From: JANQQN01 sp964519665
GTDB taxonomy: Bacteria; Myxococcota; Kuafuiibacteriia; Kuafuiibacteriales; Kuafuiibacteriaceae
Assembly (NCBI GenBank): GCA_964519665.1
Contig: CAZFIV010000025.1
Coordinates: 1-64,000, forward strand
Reading direction: 5' to 3'
DNA length: 64,000 bases
Within the stretch, counting starts at the first letter, position 1. The number at the start of each line of letters is the position of its first letter. The translations under genes were made by a program, and so were the position numbers. Below, piece after piece: positions 29,063 to 37,637 of this stretch. The notes under the pieces were generated by a model. That model made no database searches. It saw only the letters and a program-made list of their open reading frames with translations, and was not told the origin of the DNA.

Positions 29063-30442
29063 CTATTCGAGTCTTTCGAGCGCGCGGCGGGCCGGGGCGC
29101 GAAAGCGCCCGTTCGGAAACTCGGCGAGGTACCGACCGTAGGCGGCCCGGGCCGCTGGCCGGTCCTCTTCGATCCCCAGGCACCAGGCTTCGAAGAACCG
29201 GGCCGGGTCGACGTAGGGCGAGCGACCAACGCGGCGATAGTCTGTGCGCGCACCGCGACAGTCTCCGCTCCGTCGCCGCAGGTCGCCTCGCATCAAGAAC
29301 AGCTCGGCGGCTCGCGCCGACTCGGGGCGGGCGGCTAGGTACCGGTCGAGCGCAGCGCCCGCGTCGGCGGGGCGGCGGCGACGAACCGCGAGGTCGATCC
29401 GCATCAGCCAGGCCTCCGGAGCGTAGTCACCGGAAGGGAACGCGGCGTCTTGGCGGTCCAGTCGACGCTCGGCGTCATTGAGCGCCCCTTGGGCCATTCG
29501 GCGCCGTATACTTTGAAGTCCGGCCATCTCGGCCCAAGCGCCGCCGTAGGCGAACACGCGGTCGAACAACACCACCGCTCGATCCGGGTCGGATTCGGCG
29601 CGGGCCCGCCGGTACAACGTGCCGGGGTCGTCCGGTTCGGCGGATGAAATGGCCGGTGCGGACGCGCGACGCGTGGGCGACGGGCTCGGCGCGTCGGCAG
29701 GGTCGGGTGGGGCGATGGGTGCAGGTTCGGTCGCTCGACCGGTGTGCGAAGGGTCCGGGGCGGCGTCCGGTGGAGGCGGACCTCTTTCTTGGCTCGGTGC
29801 GGCGTCGCGGTCGGTGGATTCATCGGGCCGGGCGGGGCGGCCGAGCAAGAGCGATTCTCCCTCGTTCACCCACTGTTGCTGCCCCGCCGCGGAGACCCGA
29901 ACCCGGCCGACGACCACTTCGACCCGAGGACCGCGCCGGTCGAGTGACCATGTCGATCCGGCCGCGCCTTCGACCCGCCAGCGTCCGGCGACCACTGCGA
30001 GTCTTGGGGCGGCGACCGCCCACAATCGCCCTTGGCGAAGCTCCAGGTGCGGCGGGTCTTCAACGCGCCAAACTTCGGTGCTCGGAGCCAGAACGAGGGT
30101 GGCCAGTGCCGGTTCTTCGATCCGAGCCCGCCGGTGGGGCTCGCTCGACCACCGAACCCCCTCCGCGGTTTCGATTCGGGTTGCGGGTTCCGGGCGTCGG
30201 GCTGCGACCAGCGGCCCGGCCACCCACACCGTGAGGCCGACGACGGTCGCGGTCGCGGCGGCCATCAGGAGCGGGAGGCGGCGGCGCCGCGGTCGATGCG
30301 CTGCGGCGTGCAAGCGGGCCCAGACGCGTTCCTGGGCCCCGGCAGGCGCAGCAGGCGTGGGAAGCCGGGTCAGCCGGTCCGCGAGCCGAGCGCCGACCGG
30401 TTCCTTCGGGGGACCGTCTTTCCACGGGCGCGGAGGACTCAT
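29063..30442 (-). CDS. FecR-like domain protein with TPR repeats (anti-sigma regulator candidate)
   Basis: A 459-residue protein. A Pro/Arg-rich cytoplasmic N-terminus is followed by one TM helix around residues 58-82 (LPLLMAAATATVVGLTVWVA). A FecR-like beta domain follows (residues about 88-205, RIETAEGVRWSSEPHRRARI, RLAVVAGRWRVEGAAGSTWS). A Pro/Ala-rich linker leads to about 180 residues of TPR-like helices (YRRARAESDPDRAVVLFDRV, RYLAARPESARAAELFLMRG). FecR proteins control partner ECF sigma factors across the inner membrane. The gene start overlaps the sigma gene stop by 4 bases (ATGA), which strongly supports pairing. Confidence 0.85.
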   Translation of the reverse strand: MSPPRPWKDGPPKEPVGARLADRLTRLPTPAAPAGAQERVWARLHAAAHRPRRRRLPLLMAAATATVVGLTVWVAGPLVAARRPEPATRIETAEGVRWSSEPHRRARIEEPALATLVLAPSTEVWRVEDPPHLELRQGRLWAVAAPRLAVVAGRWRVEGAAGSTWSLDRRGPRVEVVVGRVRVSAAGQQQWVNEGESLLLGRPARPDESTDRDAAPSQERGPPPPDAAPDPSHTGRATEPAPIAPPDPADAPSPSPTRRASAPAISSAEPDDPGTLYRRARAESDPDRAVVLFDRVFAYGGAWAEMAGLQSIRRRMAQGALNDAERRLDRQDAAFPSGDYAPEAWLMRIDLAVRRRRPADAGAALDRYLAARPESARAAELFLMRGDLRRRSGDCRGARTDYRRVGRSPYVDPARFFEAWCLGIEEDRPAARAAYGRYLAEFPNGRFRAPARRALERLE

Positions 30443-31029
30443 GGTGCGTCCTCCAGGCCGCCGAGCTTACGTGCGATGCGCACGAATTCCCTCCGCGCGT
30501 GATGGAGCCGAGTCCACACCGTATTGACCGGGATGCCCACGAGCTCGGCGATCTCTTCGCCCGAGCGGCCCTCGAGCTCGAACAGGGCGAACACCTCGCG
30601 CTTCTTGGGGCTCATCCGGGCGAGCACCCGATTCACCATCTCGGCGTCGGACCGTTGCGACGCGTGTTCCTCCGGTGTCGCGACCCGTTGCCCGAACAAC
30701 CAAGTCTTCACCAGGGTTAAGGATGCGCGGATTCGGCGGCGGCGGTGTCGGTCCGACACCACGTTGGCGGTGATGCGGTAAAGCCAGGTCCGCAGGCGGC
30801 CTTGCGAGAACTGGTCGAGGCGCCGGTGCGCGATGACGAAGACGTCGTGGGTCACGTCTTCGGCCTCTGTCGGGTCCACTCCGAGGCGGCGAGCGACCCG
30901 GTACACGAAGTCGAAGTGCGCATCGTACAGCTCACGCCAGGCGGACTGATCGCCGGCCCGGCACCGTGCCGCCAGATCAGCGTCGCCGTCTTCGGGCGGA
31001 AGGTCCGAGACCATGAGCGCAACCGTCAT
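30439..31029 (-). CDS. ECF-family RNA polymerase sigma factor
   Basis: A 196-residue sigma-70 of the extracytoplasmic-function type. Region 2 is visible at residues about 18-90 (LAARCRAGDQSAWRELYDAH, EAEDVTHDVFVIAHRRLDQF, RTWLYRITANVVSDRHRRRR), and region 4 at about 130-185 (MSPKKREVFALFELEGRSGE, IPVNTVWTRLHHARREF). There is no extra C-terminal domain. It is coupled to the FecR-TPR gene and lies 48 bases downstream of the envelope protein gene. The likely circuit is an outer signal read by FecR-TPR releasing this sigma, with the ZU5 lipoprotein as one target. Confidence 0.95.
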   Translation of the reverse strand: MTVALMVSDLPPEDGDADLAARCRAGDQSAWRELYDAHFDFVYRVARRLGVDPTEAEDVTHDVFVIAHRRLDQFSQGRLRTWLYRITANVVSDRHRRRRIRASLTLVKTWLFGQRVATPEEHASQRSDAEMVNRVLARMSPKKREVFALFELEGRSGEEIAELVGIPVNTVWTRLHHARREFVRIARKLGGLEDAP

Positions 31030-31077
31030 GCGACCCCACCGTCCTCGATAATGGATGGAACAGCCGACCGGCGGCCT

Positions 31078-32169
31078 TCAAAAAAAGTTAAAAAAGGCGG
31101 CCATGCCGAAACGCAGGGCGACCGGACCGTCTTCGTAGCGGGCGCCGCCCTCCACGACGAAGACCGGGGCATTGGGTCGCCACAGAGCCTCGACGAAGAT
31201 CTGACCGTCGAACGGGGTGTTGTGCGGCCGATAACGGGCGCCGAAGGCGCCGACGAATCTCGCCTGCTGGCTGTCGCGGAGTCGAAAGAGGGTGTCGCCT
31301 TCGGCGGACGCCCAACTGACCTCTACGCCCGCCTGAACGAGGCCGCAGGCCCGGCCGATCCTTAGGTCGAAGCAAACCTCGGGGCCGGCGCTCCCGATCG
31401 CGGAGCCCACCGAGAGGGTGCCTCTCTGAACCGAGTCGGTCTCGATCTCGATCGAGGCGGGGGCGACCACCACGGTCGTCAATACGCCCGCATAGCGACC
31501 TCGGCCGACCGCCACTTCGAGACCGCCTCCCCACCGGGGACGCTCGGCGCCGACGGTTTCGACGACCCCGGTCACGCCGACCCGGAGCGACCACGGCGGA
31601 CGCTCGGTCAGGCCTTCCGCTGGGCTGGTCGTGGTGCTCGTGGTCGAACGGTGGGCCGACCCGCTCGCCGACGCGACCGCAGATGTCTCGGCCGGAGCCT
31701 TTTCGCTCGTTGCCGATGCCGCGGCGGTAGCGGTTTCGGTCGGACCCGCCACCGTTCGACGTACGGGACGCGTCCAACCCCTTAAGGCTTCCGTCGATAT
31801 CGGCGGCGTTTGGGGAGGTGGGTCGGCAACCTGATAACCGAGCGCGGAGAGCTCTCGCTCGATCACGAGGGCGACCCCATCGGCGCGCGCTTCGCACGGC
31901 GGCGTCGCGGGCAGCGTCCGGGACGAGGCGGCGCCGTGCGCATCGCGAAACTCGATGTGCAGCGTGTCACGGGCCGCTACGATGCGGACCGAGACGGGGT
32001 GAGGGGAGGAGTCCGTCGAACGAGGCAGTCGGTCGATGCTCGTTCGCAGGACGCGCTCCCACGCGCAGGGCGGATCCGGGTCGGTGACCGTGATTTCGAC
32101 GCCGCCGGGAATCGCCGCGACGATCAGCCAGACAAGCACGGCCGGGATGATACATCGCCGCCCGCTCAC
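31078..32169 (-). CDS. Envelope protein of unknown function with C-terminal beta-barrel-like region
   Basis: About 363 residues from a GTG at 32169 that opens a signal-like helix (CIIPAVLVWLIVAAIPGGV). Residues about 15-125 form a small domain reminiscent of those that precede TPR/FecR-linked outer-membrane proteins in Myxococcota (VSVRIVAARDTLHIEFRDAH). A Ser/Thr/Ala-rich linker follows (about 130-190). The last 175 residues alternate strands with aromatic ends and end in Phe (RFGMAAFFNFF), as beta-barrels do. No named family is recognised. It is 48 bases upstream of the ECF sigma gene in the same direction and could be its cue or target. The start is not firm; ATG-free codons upstream extend the frame to 32280. 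Confidence 0.6.
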   Translation of the reverse strand: MSGRRCIIPAVLVWLIVAAIPGGVEITVTDPDPPCAWERVLRTSIDRLPRSTDSSPHPVSVRIVAARDTLHIEFRDAHGAASSRTLPATPPCEARADGVALVIERELSALGYQVADPPPQTPPISTEALRGWTRPVRRTVAGPTETATAAASATSEKAPAETSAVASASGSAHRSTTSTTTSPAEGLTERPPWSLRVGVTGVVETVGAERPRWGGGLEVAVGRGRYAGVLTTVVVAPASIEIETDSVQRGTLSVGSAIGSAGPEVCFDLRIGRACGLVQAGVEVSWASAEGDTLFRLRDSQQARFVGAFGARYRPHNTPFDGQIFVEALWRPNAPVFVVEGGARYEDGPVALRFGMAAFFNFF

Positions 32170-32215
32170 GTGGTCTCGGCGCCGCGAGCCCGAGCCGATC
32201 GGTCGGTCGTCCCAA

Positions 32216-32620
32216 TCAGGCGGCGCGTTCTCGGCAGATGGAAAAGGCTTCGTCGAGGCTCGCGGCCTCGAAGGTCTCAAATCCGAAACGATTGCCGGTC
32301 GACTGCCACCGGCGCGCGCCCAGCTTGGTGACCGCGCTCTGGGGAACGATGGTGATCAGCGCCCGGAGCTTGGCTTTCTCATAGGCAGGAAACACGTGCG
32401 TGCCGAACCACTCTTGGTCATCGTTGTTCGGGAGGCCTTTGGCGGCGGACACGTCCACGACCACGAACCGGGCACCGGAGCGGACGGCCTGAATCTGCGT
32501 CTCGATGCACGGCCGCAGATGACCGTGACCCGAAAAGGTCTCCCAGCGACAAACGACGGCATTGATGTCGGTGTTGAGCTTGGTCTCGACGATGCCGTCG
32601 ATGGAGTAGAGATCCTTCAC
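32216..32620 (-). CDS. Small STAS/SEC14-like protein (SpoIIAA-like fold), tentative
   Basis: A 134-residue cytoplasmic protein. The central strand SGARFVVVDVSAAKGLPNND and the following EWFGTHVFPAYEKAKLRALI and TIVPQSA fit the pattern of STAS/SpoIIAA-like proteins (PF11964 type): a strand ending in an Asp, a loop, then a helix and another strand. The late segment RFGFETFEAASLDEAFSICR fits the last helix of that fold. The conserved phosphorylatable Ser of SpoIIAA is not obvious. GTG 32620 is the best start. It lies between lnt (7 bases away) and the envelope protein gene, so it is probably co-transcribed with both. Confidence 0.5.
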   Translation of the reverse strand: MKDLYSIDGIVETKLNTDINAVVCRWETFSGHGHLRPCIETQIQAVRSGARFVVVDVSAAKGLPNNDDQEWFGTHVFPAYEKAKLRALITIVPQSAVTKLGARRWQSTGNRFGFETFEAASLDEAFSICRERAA

Positions 32621-32627
32621 GCCCCGT

Positions 32628-34148
32628 CTATCGGCTCTCACCGCTCGCCCTTGAGCCCGCCGGCGCATGACCGGCCAACGTCTGCGCGCGGACCGCGCGA
32701 TTCTTCTCGAGCGACTCTTTTCGCTCCGTCGCGGCGTCGTGCAAACGTTGGCCCTCGTTCTGCTCGAAGAGCTTCCGGCGCCGGCCTCGGATCGCGGCCA
32801 TCACCACCAAGCCCAGGGCCGAGACGATGACCGCGAGGCCGAACAGGTCGCCGAATCGAGCGTAGATTGTCGGACCGTCCCCTGGGGTGACGGTGACGAG
32901 CCCCTCGCCCTCGACGCTGGGCACGTCGAGGCGCACTCGTCCCCGCGCGTCGCTGACCGTCAGGCGGCCGTTGCGTGCCGCCCGGACGATCGTGAAACCA
33001 CTCTCGACGCCTCTCAGGTGGGCCATCTTCGCGTGAAGGGGACCGTCCAGTTTAAAGTCCCACGCGGGAACGTACAGAATCTGCACGCCCGCGCGGGCGT
33101 ACGCCCGGCTCAGCGCCGGAAAGTCGAGGTCTTTACAGATCGCGACGCCCTGATCGGCTCGATATAACAAGGAACGACCCGGGCGCACGTCGGCCTCGAA
33201 ACCAGGGACGAGGTGGTGCTTGTGGTAGGTGCCGATCGATCGCCCCTCGGCGTCGAACCACCGCGCTTCGTTCAGTCGCGGGTCGTCGCTACGATTGTCG
33301 ATGCCGACGACCAGCGAGACCGAGTGGGCCGCTGCGACCTCTCGAAAGGCCGTCTCGACCGCGGCTTCGGATTCGGCGGAGACGGTCACCACTTCTTCGG
33401 GGGCCACGATCACGTCGGCGCCGCGGGCGGCCAAAGCCGCGATCCGGCGCGCGTAGGCGGCGGTGGTGGTGGCCACGTCGACCGGTTTGGCGGCGCGAAA
33501 GCCGGGTGCGTCGTCGACGGCCACCACGCCGACCGTGATGGGGGCGCCCAACGCGGGAGCTCCGAGTCGGGCGGCTCCGAACGCGAGCGTGGCGGCGCCG
33601 ACCAGCGCCGGCCCCAGCGCGACCCCGAGCGTTCGCCGAGACCAGGCCACCGCGAGCGCTGAGGGCACCCAGACCACCAAGAAGACCAGCCCCGGCCAGC
33701 CGGTCACCGATGTGATTTGGGTCAGCACGGGCGTCGAGGCCTGGCTGTAAGCGAGGCTACCGGCCGTCCCGTGGGGCGACAGCCAGCTGTTGACCAACTC
33801 GAGGCTGGTCCAGGCCGCCGGCAGCACCAGCGCGGCCCCTGACGCGGGGATTCGGTCAGTAGACCATCGCCAGATGGTGACCGATACGGCCCACAGGATG
33901 GCCGGACCGATGACGATCCCCGCCAGGACGGGAAGGGGCATGACCTCGCGGTAGACCCGAAACTGGTCGACCCCGCCCAGCGCATAGGCGGTCAACCCGA
34001 GGATGAAGATCTTCGGAAGACTCTTCGAGCCGAGAGCGACGACGAGCAGCGGTACCGGGGTGAACCACAGAGCCCAACCGGCGCTTCCCGCGGCGGTACC
34101 GAAGTACCAGCCTCCGGCGGCCACCAAGACCGCGACGAACGACCGCAT
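32628..34148 (-). CDS. lnt: Apolipoprotein N-acyltransferase-like protein
   Basis: A 506-residue inner-membrane protein with about seven TM helices (FVAVLVAAGGWYFG, LVFLVVWVPSALAVAWSRR and a last one at AVIVSALGLVVMAAIRGRRR). Between them is a nitrilase-like domain (about residues 210-420). The triad is seen as Glu in VIVAPEEVV, Lys in GTYHKHHLVPGFE and Cys in GVAICKDLDFP. Lnt adds the third acyl chain to lipoproteins. Odd point: the residue after the catalytic Cys is Lys (CKD) where the classic enzyme has CYE, so it may be a variant Lnt or a related CN-hydrolase. ATG 34148 is preceded by GGGAGG. Confidence 0.82.
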   Translation of the reverse strand: MRSFVAVLVAAGGWYFGTAAGSAGWALWFTPVPLLVVALGSKSLPKIFILGLTAYALGGVDQFRVYREVMPLPVLAGIVIGPAILWAVSVTIWRWSTDRIPASGAALVLPAAWTSLELVNSWLSPHGTAGSLAYSQASTPVLTQITSVTGWPGLVFLVVWVPSALAVAWSRRTLGVALGPALVGAATLAFGAARLGAPALGAPITVGVVAVDDAPGFRAAKPVDVATTTAAYARRIAALAARGADVIVAPEEVVTVSAESEAAVETAFREVAAAHSVSLVVGIDNRSDDPRLNEARWFDAEGRSIGTYHKHHLVPGFEADVRPGRSLLYRADQGVAICKDLDFPALSRAYARAGVQILYVPAWDFKLDGPLHAKMAHLRGVESGFTIVRAARNGRLTVSDARGRVRLDVPSVEGEGLVTVTPGDGPTIYARFGDLFGLAVIVSALGLVVMAAIRGRRRKLFEQNEGQRLHDAATERKESLEKNRAVRAQTLAGHAPAGSRASGESR

Positions 34149-34247
34149 CGGCCCTCCCGTACCGCGCCGCCGACCGCCGGTCATCCGGCGTGACCGCGGC
34201 CTCCATTCGAGGTTGGACCGAGCGCCGCCGGCGCTTACACTCCTCGA

Positions 34248-34679
34248 ATGAGCGGCGACTTGCCGGCCCCGGCAGAAGTTCGTCTTCGACGCAAGGTGAG
34301 CGATCGGGCGCGGTGGACGGGATACGGAATCCTCGGATTGTACGCGGTCGTCACCATCGGGTTGATCTTCCTGTTCAGAGCGCGGCTGTTCATCTTTTTC
34401 TTTACCGGCGCGGGGCTTGCCGCAGGCTTTCGGTACCTGCGCGCGGCGCGGTACCTCGAGGAAGCTTCCGAGCCGATCACCGACCCGCGCACTCGGCGTC
34501 TGGTCGGTCGGCTCGAGCAGAAGATCCGTCGAGAGCGCCAGCGCGACGTCGCCGGTGGCGCTGTGAGCATCGCCGCCGAGGCGGGCACCGGCGCCGTCTC
34601 AATCGCCGAGGCGAAGCGAGGGCAGCTCGGCTATTCCAGCCCCCGTGAGTCGGATGACCCCGAAGCCTCGTCTTCTTGA
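34248..34679 (+). CDS. Hypothetical protein with two membrane segments
   Basis: A 143-residue protein. Residues about 24-43 (GYGILGLYAVVTIGLIFLFR) and about 46-60 (LFIFFFTGAGLAAGF) are hydrophobic and form a likely helical hairpin. The remainder is a charged helix (RTRRLVGRLEQKIRRERQR) and a Gly/Ala/Ser-rich tail. I recognise no family. It is divergent from lnt and its last 49 bases overlap the 3' end of the convergent SUMF1-domain gene. Codon use at the third position looks coding. Confidence 0.6.
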   Translation: MSGDLPAPAEVRLRRKVSDRARWTGYGILGLYAVVTIGLIFLFRARLFIFFFTGAGLAAGFRYLRAARYLEEASEPITDPRTRRLVGRLEQKIRRERQRDVAGGAVSIAAEAGTGAVSIAEAKRGQLGYSSPRESDDPEASSS

Positions 34680-35788
34680 AGTTGCTCGACTCGGATTCGG
34701 CACAACCGAAATCCGAACGTGGGCGAGCCCGCTGCCGACCACTCGCCGGTCCGCCACGAGCCTCCGGGCCGGCTCATCCGAGCCGACACCCTCACCATGT
34801 AGGCGCAGTCGGCCCAAGAGCCGCCTCGCAAGCTCCGCTCCGGAAATGTGGCCGGGCGCAAGATCGAGGGGTCGGTGGCGGCGCGATACGCCAGCGCCCA
34901 GTACGGGTCGGCCGTCCACTCCCAGACGCCCCCGCACATGCCGAAGAGGCCATATCCGTTCGGTGGAAACGACCGCGGGTCGTTGATCTTGAAGACCCCG
35001 AAGTGGTCGAAGTCGCAGCGGTCGGGGGTGGGGCGGGCGTCGCCCCAGGGATAACTCGCCTGAATGCGCCCCCCTCGCGCCGCCTTCTCCCACTGCGCCT
35101 CGGTGGGTAGCGCGTAGCGGATCGTCTCGGAGGACAGCCGGTCGGCGAGCTCCTCGGCCTCCTCGGGGGAGACGGCGACCATCGGCTTACGGTCGTACTC
35201 CCAGGGCCGCCCCGGTCGGCGCCCGGCCGGGGTACCGAAGAGGGCCCGCGTCACCTGCAGATGCGGCGCGTGCGCGTGCCAATCGGCGGCCTCTTCGGTC
35301 AAAGTCTCGCAGTACTGAAGCCGGATCTTGTTGCGCTCCTTCAGGTGAAAGAGCGCTTGCCGATTCGGCGAGGGGAGGCCGTGCACGTCTTCCGAGGAGT
35401 CGACCCTGCCTTCCGGGGGCGGCGACCAGTCCATGAGCTGGCAGTACGCGGACCATGTGACCGGGATCTCCGCCATATGAAAGGATGGAAGCCGCACGGC
35501 GTGAACCGGCCGCTCGTCAGGGTCGCCGGTGGAGGACCCCATCAGGAAGGTGCCGGCCGGCACGTAGCGAAAGTTAAGACCGTGCTCTTCGATCGTGAGC
35601 TCATCGAGGATCGCGGCTCGCTGCGCGGCGACCGTCTCGTCATCGGGATTCAAGCCGTAGGCGCGGTCGAGCGCGGCGGCCGCCATCTCCGGGTCACCTC
35701 GTTCGAGAAACCAATCGGCGGCGACCACCGCCTCGCCCGGGTCTCCTTCGGGTCCGAACGCGGTCAGGATCTTTTCAGGGTCGAACAT
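34631..35788 (-). CDS. SUMF1/FGE-sulfatase domain protein, third gene of radical SAM cassette
   Basis: A 385-residue protein. Residues 1-60 are a helical repeat-like leader (DPEMAAAALDRAYGLNPDDE). Residues about 75-370 are a SUMF1-type domain: FRYVPAGTFLMGSSTGDPDE, LPTEAQWEKAARGGRIQASY, PWGDARP, GGVWEWTADPYW, LRGGSWADCAYMVRVSARM and FGFRLCRIRV. The two copper-binding cysteines of true formylglycine-generating enzymes are not both present: only one Cys follows GGS, and its spacing differs. It is therefore unlikely to be a sulfatase-activating enzyme. Other SUMF1-fold members (EgtB, PvdO) act as oxidases or sulfoxide synthases. The start ATG overlaps the stop of the radical SAM gene (TGATG), so the two are translationally coupled. 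Confidence 0.88.
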   Translation of the reverse strand: MFDPEKILTAFGPEGDPGEAVVAADWFLERGDPEMAAAALDRAYGLNPDDETVAAQRAAILDELTIEEHGLNFRYVPAGTFLMGSSTGDPDERPVHAVRLPSFHMAEIPVTWSAYCQLMDWSPPPEGRVDSSEDVHGLPSPNRQALFHLKERNKIRLQYCETLTEEAADWHAHAPHLQVTRALFGTPAGRRPGRPWEYDRKPMVAVSPEEAEELADRLSSETIRYALPTEAQWEKAARGGRIQASYPWGDARPTPDRCDFDHFGVFKINDPRSFPPNGYGLFGMCGGVWEWTADPYWALAYRAATDPSILRPATFPERSLRGGSWADCAYMVRVSARMSRPGGSWRTGEWSAAGSPTFGFRLCRIRVEQLQEDEASGSSDSRGLE

Positions 35789-37047
35789 CACGATATCACG
35801 TGCAGGTTGGTCGACGGGTGGCGGCCCCGCCGGGCCAACCAGGCATCGTGCCAAGGGTCCGCGGCGTCGAGGTGGCCGTTGAGCGTCTGCGCCCGCGCCC
35901 GACACCCGCCGGCGAACGCGCCGCAGCCCTGACGGCCGAGCGCGCGCATGGCCGTGAAGCCCCGGCTTTGGTGCCAGATCGTCGCGAAGGACTGCTGTCG
36001 TAGCGAGCCGGCGTTGCTCGCCGGGCCGAGGAAGCTGCACGGGTTGACGTCGCCGCTCGCGGACACCGACGCCACGAGCTGGGCCGCCCCACATCCGGCG
36101 CCGACGTAGCTCTTCGCCTGGATGGTCTCCCGAATCTGGGGGCTGAACGGATCGATGGCGTGAAGATCGCCATCCTGGGGGCTCAGACCGCGGGCCAGCA
36201 AGTCGAGGGCGTCTGCGTAGGCGTCGTAGGTGGGCATCAGCGCCAGGTGCGCCGCCGCGGTGCCCACCGGGTACAGCGGTCGGAACACGGCCGTGTGGGC
36301 CTTCAGCGCGCGGGCGAGGGCGGCACACGCTTCGACCTCGGCGACGAGCGGCGACGTGATGGTGAACGCCAGCGTGAACCGGGCGTGCTCCGACAGCAGC
36401 CGAATCTTTTCGATGGTGCGGTCGAAAGTGCCCCGGCCGCGGATCCGGTCGTGGGTTTCGGCCGTCGCTCCGTCGAGGCTCACATTCAGCCAGATGAGCT
36501 CGCGCCTGCCGAGCTCGCGGGCCCAGCGCTCGTCGATCCGGAGTCCGTTCGTGGTGAGGCAGGGGTGAAGCCCGTGGCCCGTCGCCACATCGAGGATGTC
36601 GAGCAAGTCGGGCCGCAGGAGCGGCTCGCCGCCGGTCAGGCCGAGGCGGAAGCTGCCCATGCTCGCGAGGTCGCCGCACAGCCGATCGATCTCTTCGACG
36701 GTCAATGTGCCCTTCCGGGGCAGCTCGCCGGCAAAACAGTGCACGCAGCGCAGGTTGCACGCAGCGATGACCTCGAGGTGCACGGCGAGGGGCCCGAGCA
36801 GGTGGTCGGCCGGCGGCTCCGCATCGATCACCGCGGCGTCGAAGCGACCGTCGAGCGTCGAGAAGCCTCGGCTCTCGAGCGCACCGAAGACCTCCGGGCC
36901 GCCGGGAAGCCGGTGCATCGGAGTGTGGGTCGCGGCGCGGAGCAAAGCGGTGAGCTCACGGTCGAAAGGCATGTAACGTGAGCTTCGCCGGTCGAAGACG
37001 AAGCTCCCGAAGTGCTGCGGTACGAGAACCAGCGGTGGTCGTCTCAT
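35788..37047 (-). CDS. Radical SAM/SPASM domain protein
   Basis: A 419-residue radical SAM enzyme. Cys97, Cys101 and Cys104 (CNLRCVHC) bind the 4Fe-4S cluster that splits S-adenosylmethionine; GLTGGEPLLRPDL is the GGE motif. The C-terminal SPASM region has the expected cysteines (YVGAGCGAAQLVASVSASGD, VNPCSF, QGCGAFAGGCRARA) for extra clusters. The first 80 residues (LVLVPQHFGSFVFDRRSSRY, YMPFDRELTALLRAA) resemble the PqqD/RRE-like leaders of peptide maturases, though this is not certain. SPASM enzymes of this type usually modify peptides or proteins. Its start overlaps the upstream gene by 4 bases (ATGA) and its stop overlaps the SUMF1 gene, giving a three-gene coupled cassette. Confidence 0.92.
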   Translation of the reverse strand: MRRPPLVLVPQHFGSFVFDRRSSRYMPFDRELTALLRAATHTPMHRLPGGPEVFGALESRGFSTLDGRFDAAVIDAEPPADHLLGPLAVHLEVIAACNLRCVHCFAGELPRKGTLTVEEIDRLCGDLASMGSFRLGLTGGEPLLRPDLLDILDVATGHGLHPCLTTNGLRIDERWARELGRRELIWLNVSLDGATAETHDRIRGRGTFDRTIEKIRLLSEHARFTLAFTITSPLVAEVEACAALARALKAHTAVFRPLYPVGTAAAHLALMPTYDAYADALDLLARGLSPQDGDLHAIDPFSPQIRETIQAKSYVGAGCGAAQLVASVSASGDVNPCSFLGPASNAGSLRQQSFATIWHQSRGFTAMRALGRQGCGAFAGGCRARAQTLNGHLDAADPWHDAWLARRGRHPSTNLHVIS

Positions 37048-37637
37048 GGTGCCTCCACGGTGAAGGTCCCGCGCACCGCCGCGATCGTGCCGTCGAGGCG
37101 AAGCACATCCGCCCCGAGGCTGCTCAGTTCACGAAAGCGGCCGAATTCGTACTCGGTATCCAGCTCGATCGGCAGCACGAGATCATCTCCGGCCCGGGCC
37201 AGCGCCCAGTCGCGGTCGTCGAAGTCAAACGCGGTCCAGCCGTCGGGGGGGGCGTCGTGCACCCGCCACGCGAGCCCCCGCGACGACGCCATCAACCCGC
37301 GCCCCCCCGCGACGGGCTCCTCGCCGGGGCTGATCGCCACCGCGAAGGGCGCGGGCCCGGTGAGGTCGCGAACCTCCGCCGCCAGCACGTGCCGACCCGG
37401 CGCGAGCGTCACCCAGCTGTTGATCACCTCGTGACCATCGAGCCAGACCCGCGCTCGCCCCAACGACGCGATTCGAAGGATGCCCGGGCGCCCGGCGGCC
37501 GGGTCACGCCAGCGGAGCACGACCCCGCCACAACCCGCGGGCACCTCGCAGCTGTCGTGCTCCTCGAGAATGGCTCGCGAGGAGTGTTTGGTGAGCGCAT
37601 ACCGAGTGTTGATGCGCAGGTCGTCGTCGCTGGCCAT
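37044..37637 (-). CDS. Unknown beta-rich protein, first gene of radical SAM cassette
   Basis: A 197-residue cytoplasmic protein of no recognised family. The sequence alternates likely beta strands (CGGVVLRWRDPAAGRPGILR, ARVWLDGHEVINSWVTLAPG, RHVLAAEVRDLTGPAPFAVA), similar in feel to carbohydrate-binding or GH2-like sandwich domains. Two cysteines lie near residues 30-36 (DSCEVPAGCGG). It has no signal peptide. Because it is translated together with the radical SAM and SUMF1-domain proteins, it could be the substrate, a scaffold or an accessory protein. ATG 37637 follows GGAGG. Nothing else lies in the 184 bases behind it. Confidence 0.65.
   Translation of the reverse strand: MASDDDLRINTRYALTKHSSRAILEEHDSCEVPAGCGGVVLRWRDPAAGRPGILRIASLGRARVWLDGHEVINSWVTLAPGRHVLAAEVRDLTGPAPFAVAISPGEEPVAGGRGLMASSRGLAWRVHDAPPDGWTAFDFDDRDWALARAGDDLVLPIELDTEYEFGRFRELSSLGADVLRLDGTIAAVRGTFTVEAP

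Noticed and set aside
34631..35788. Sulfatase-activating formylglycine-generating enzyme
   Set aside because: The paired catalytic cysteines of FGE are not at the expected positions and no sulfatase gene is nearby.
35789..36760. Open frame continuing upstream of the SUMF1-domain start
   Set aside because: It overlaps the radical SAM gene in another frame and reads Arg/Pro-rich; the ATG at 35788 overlapping the radical SAM stop is the natural start.
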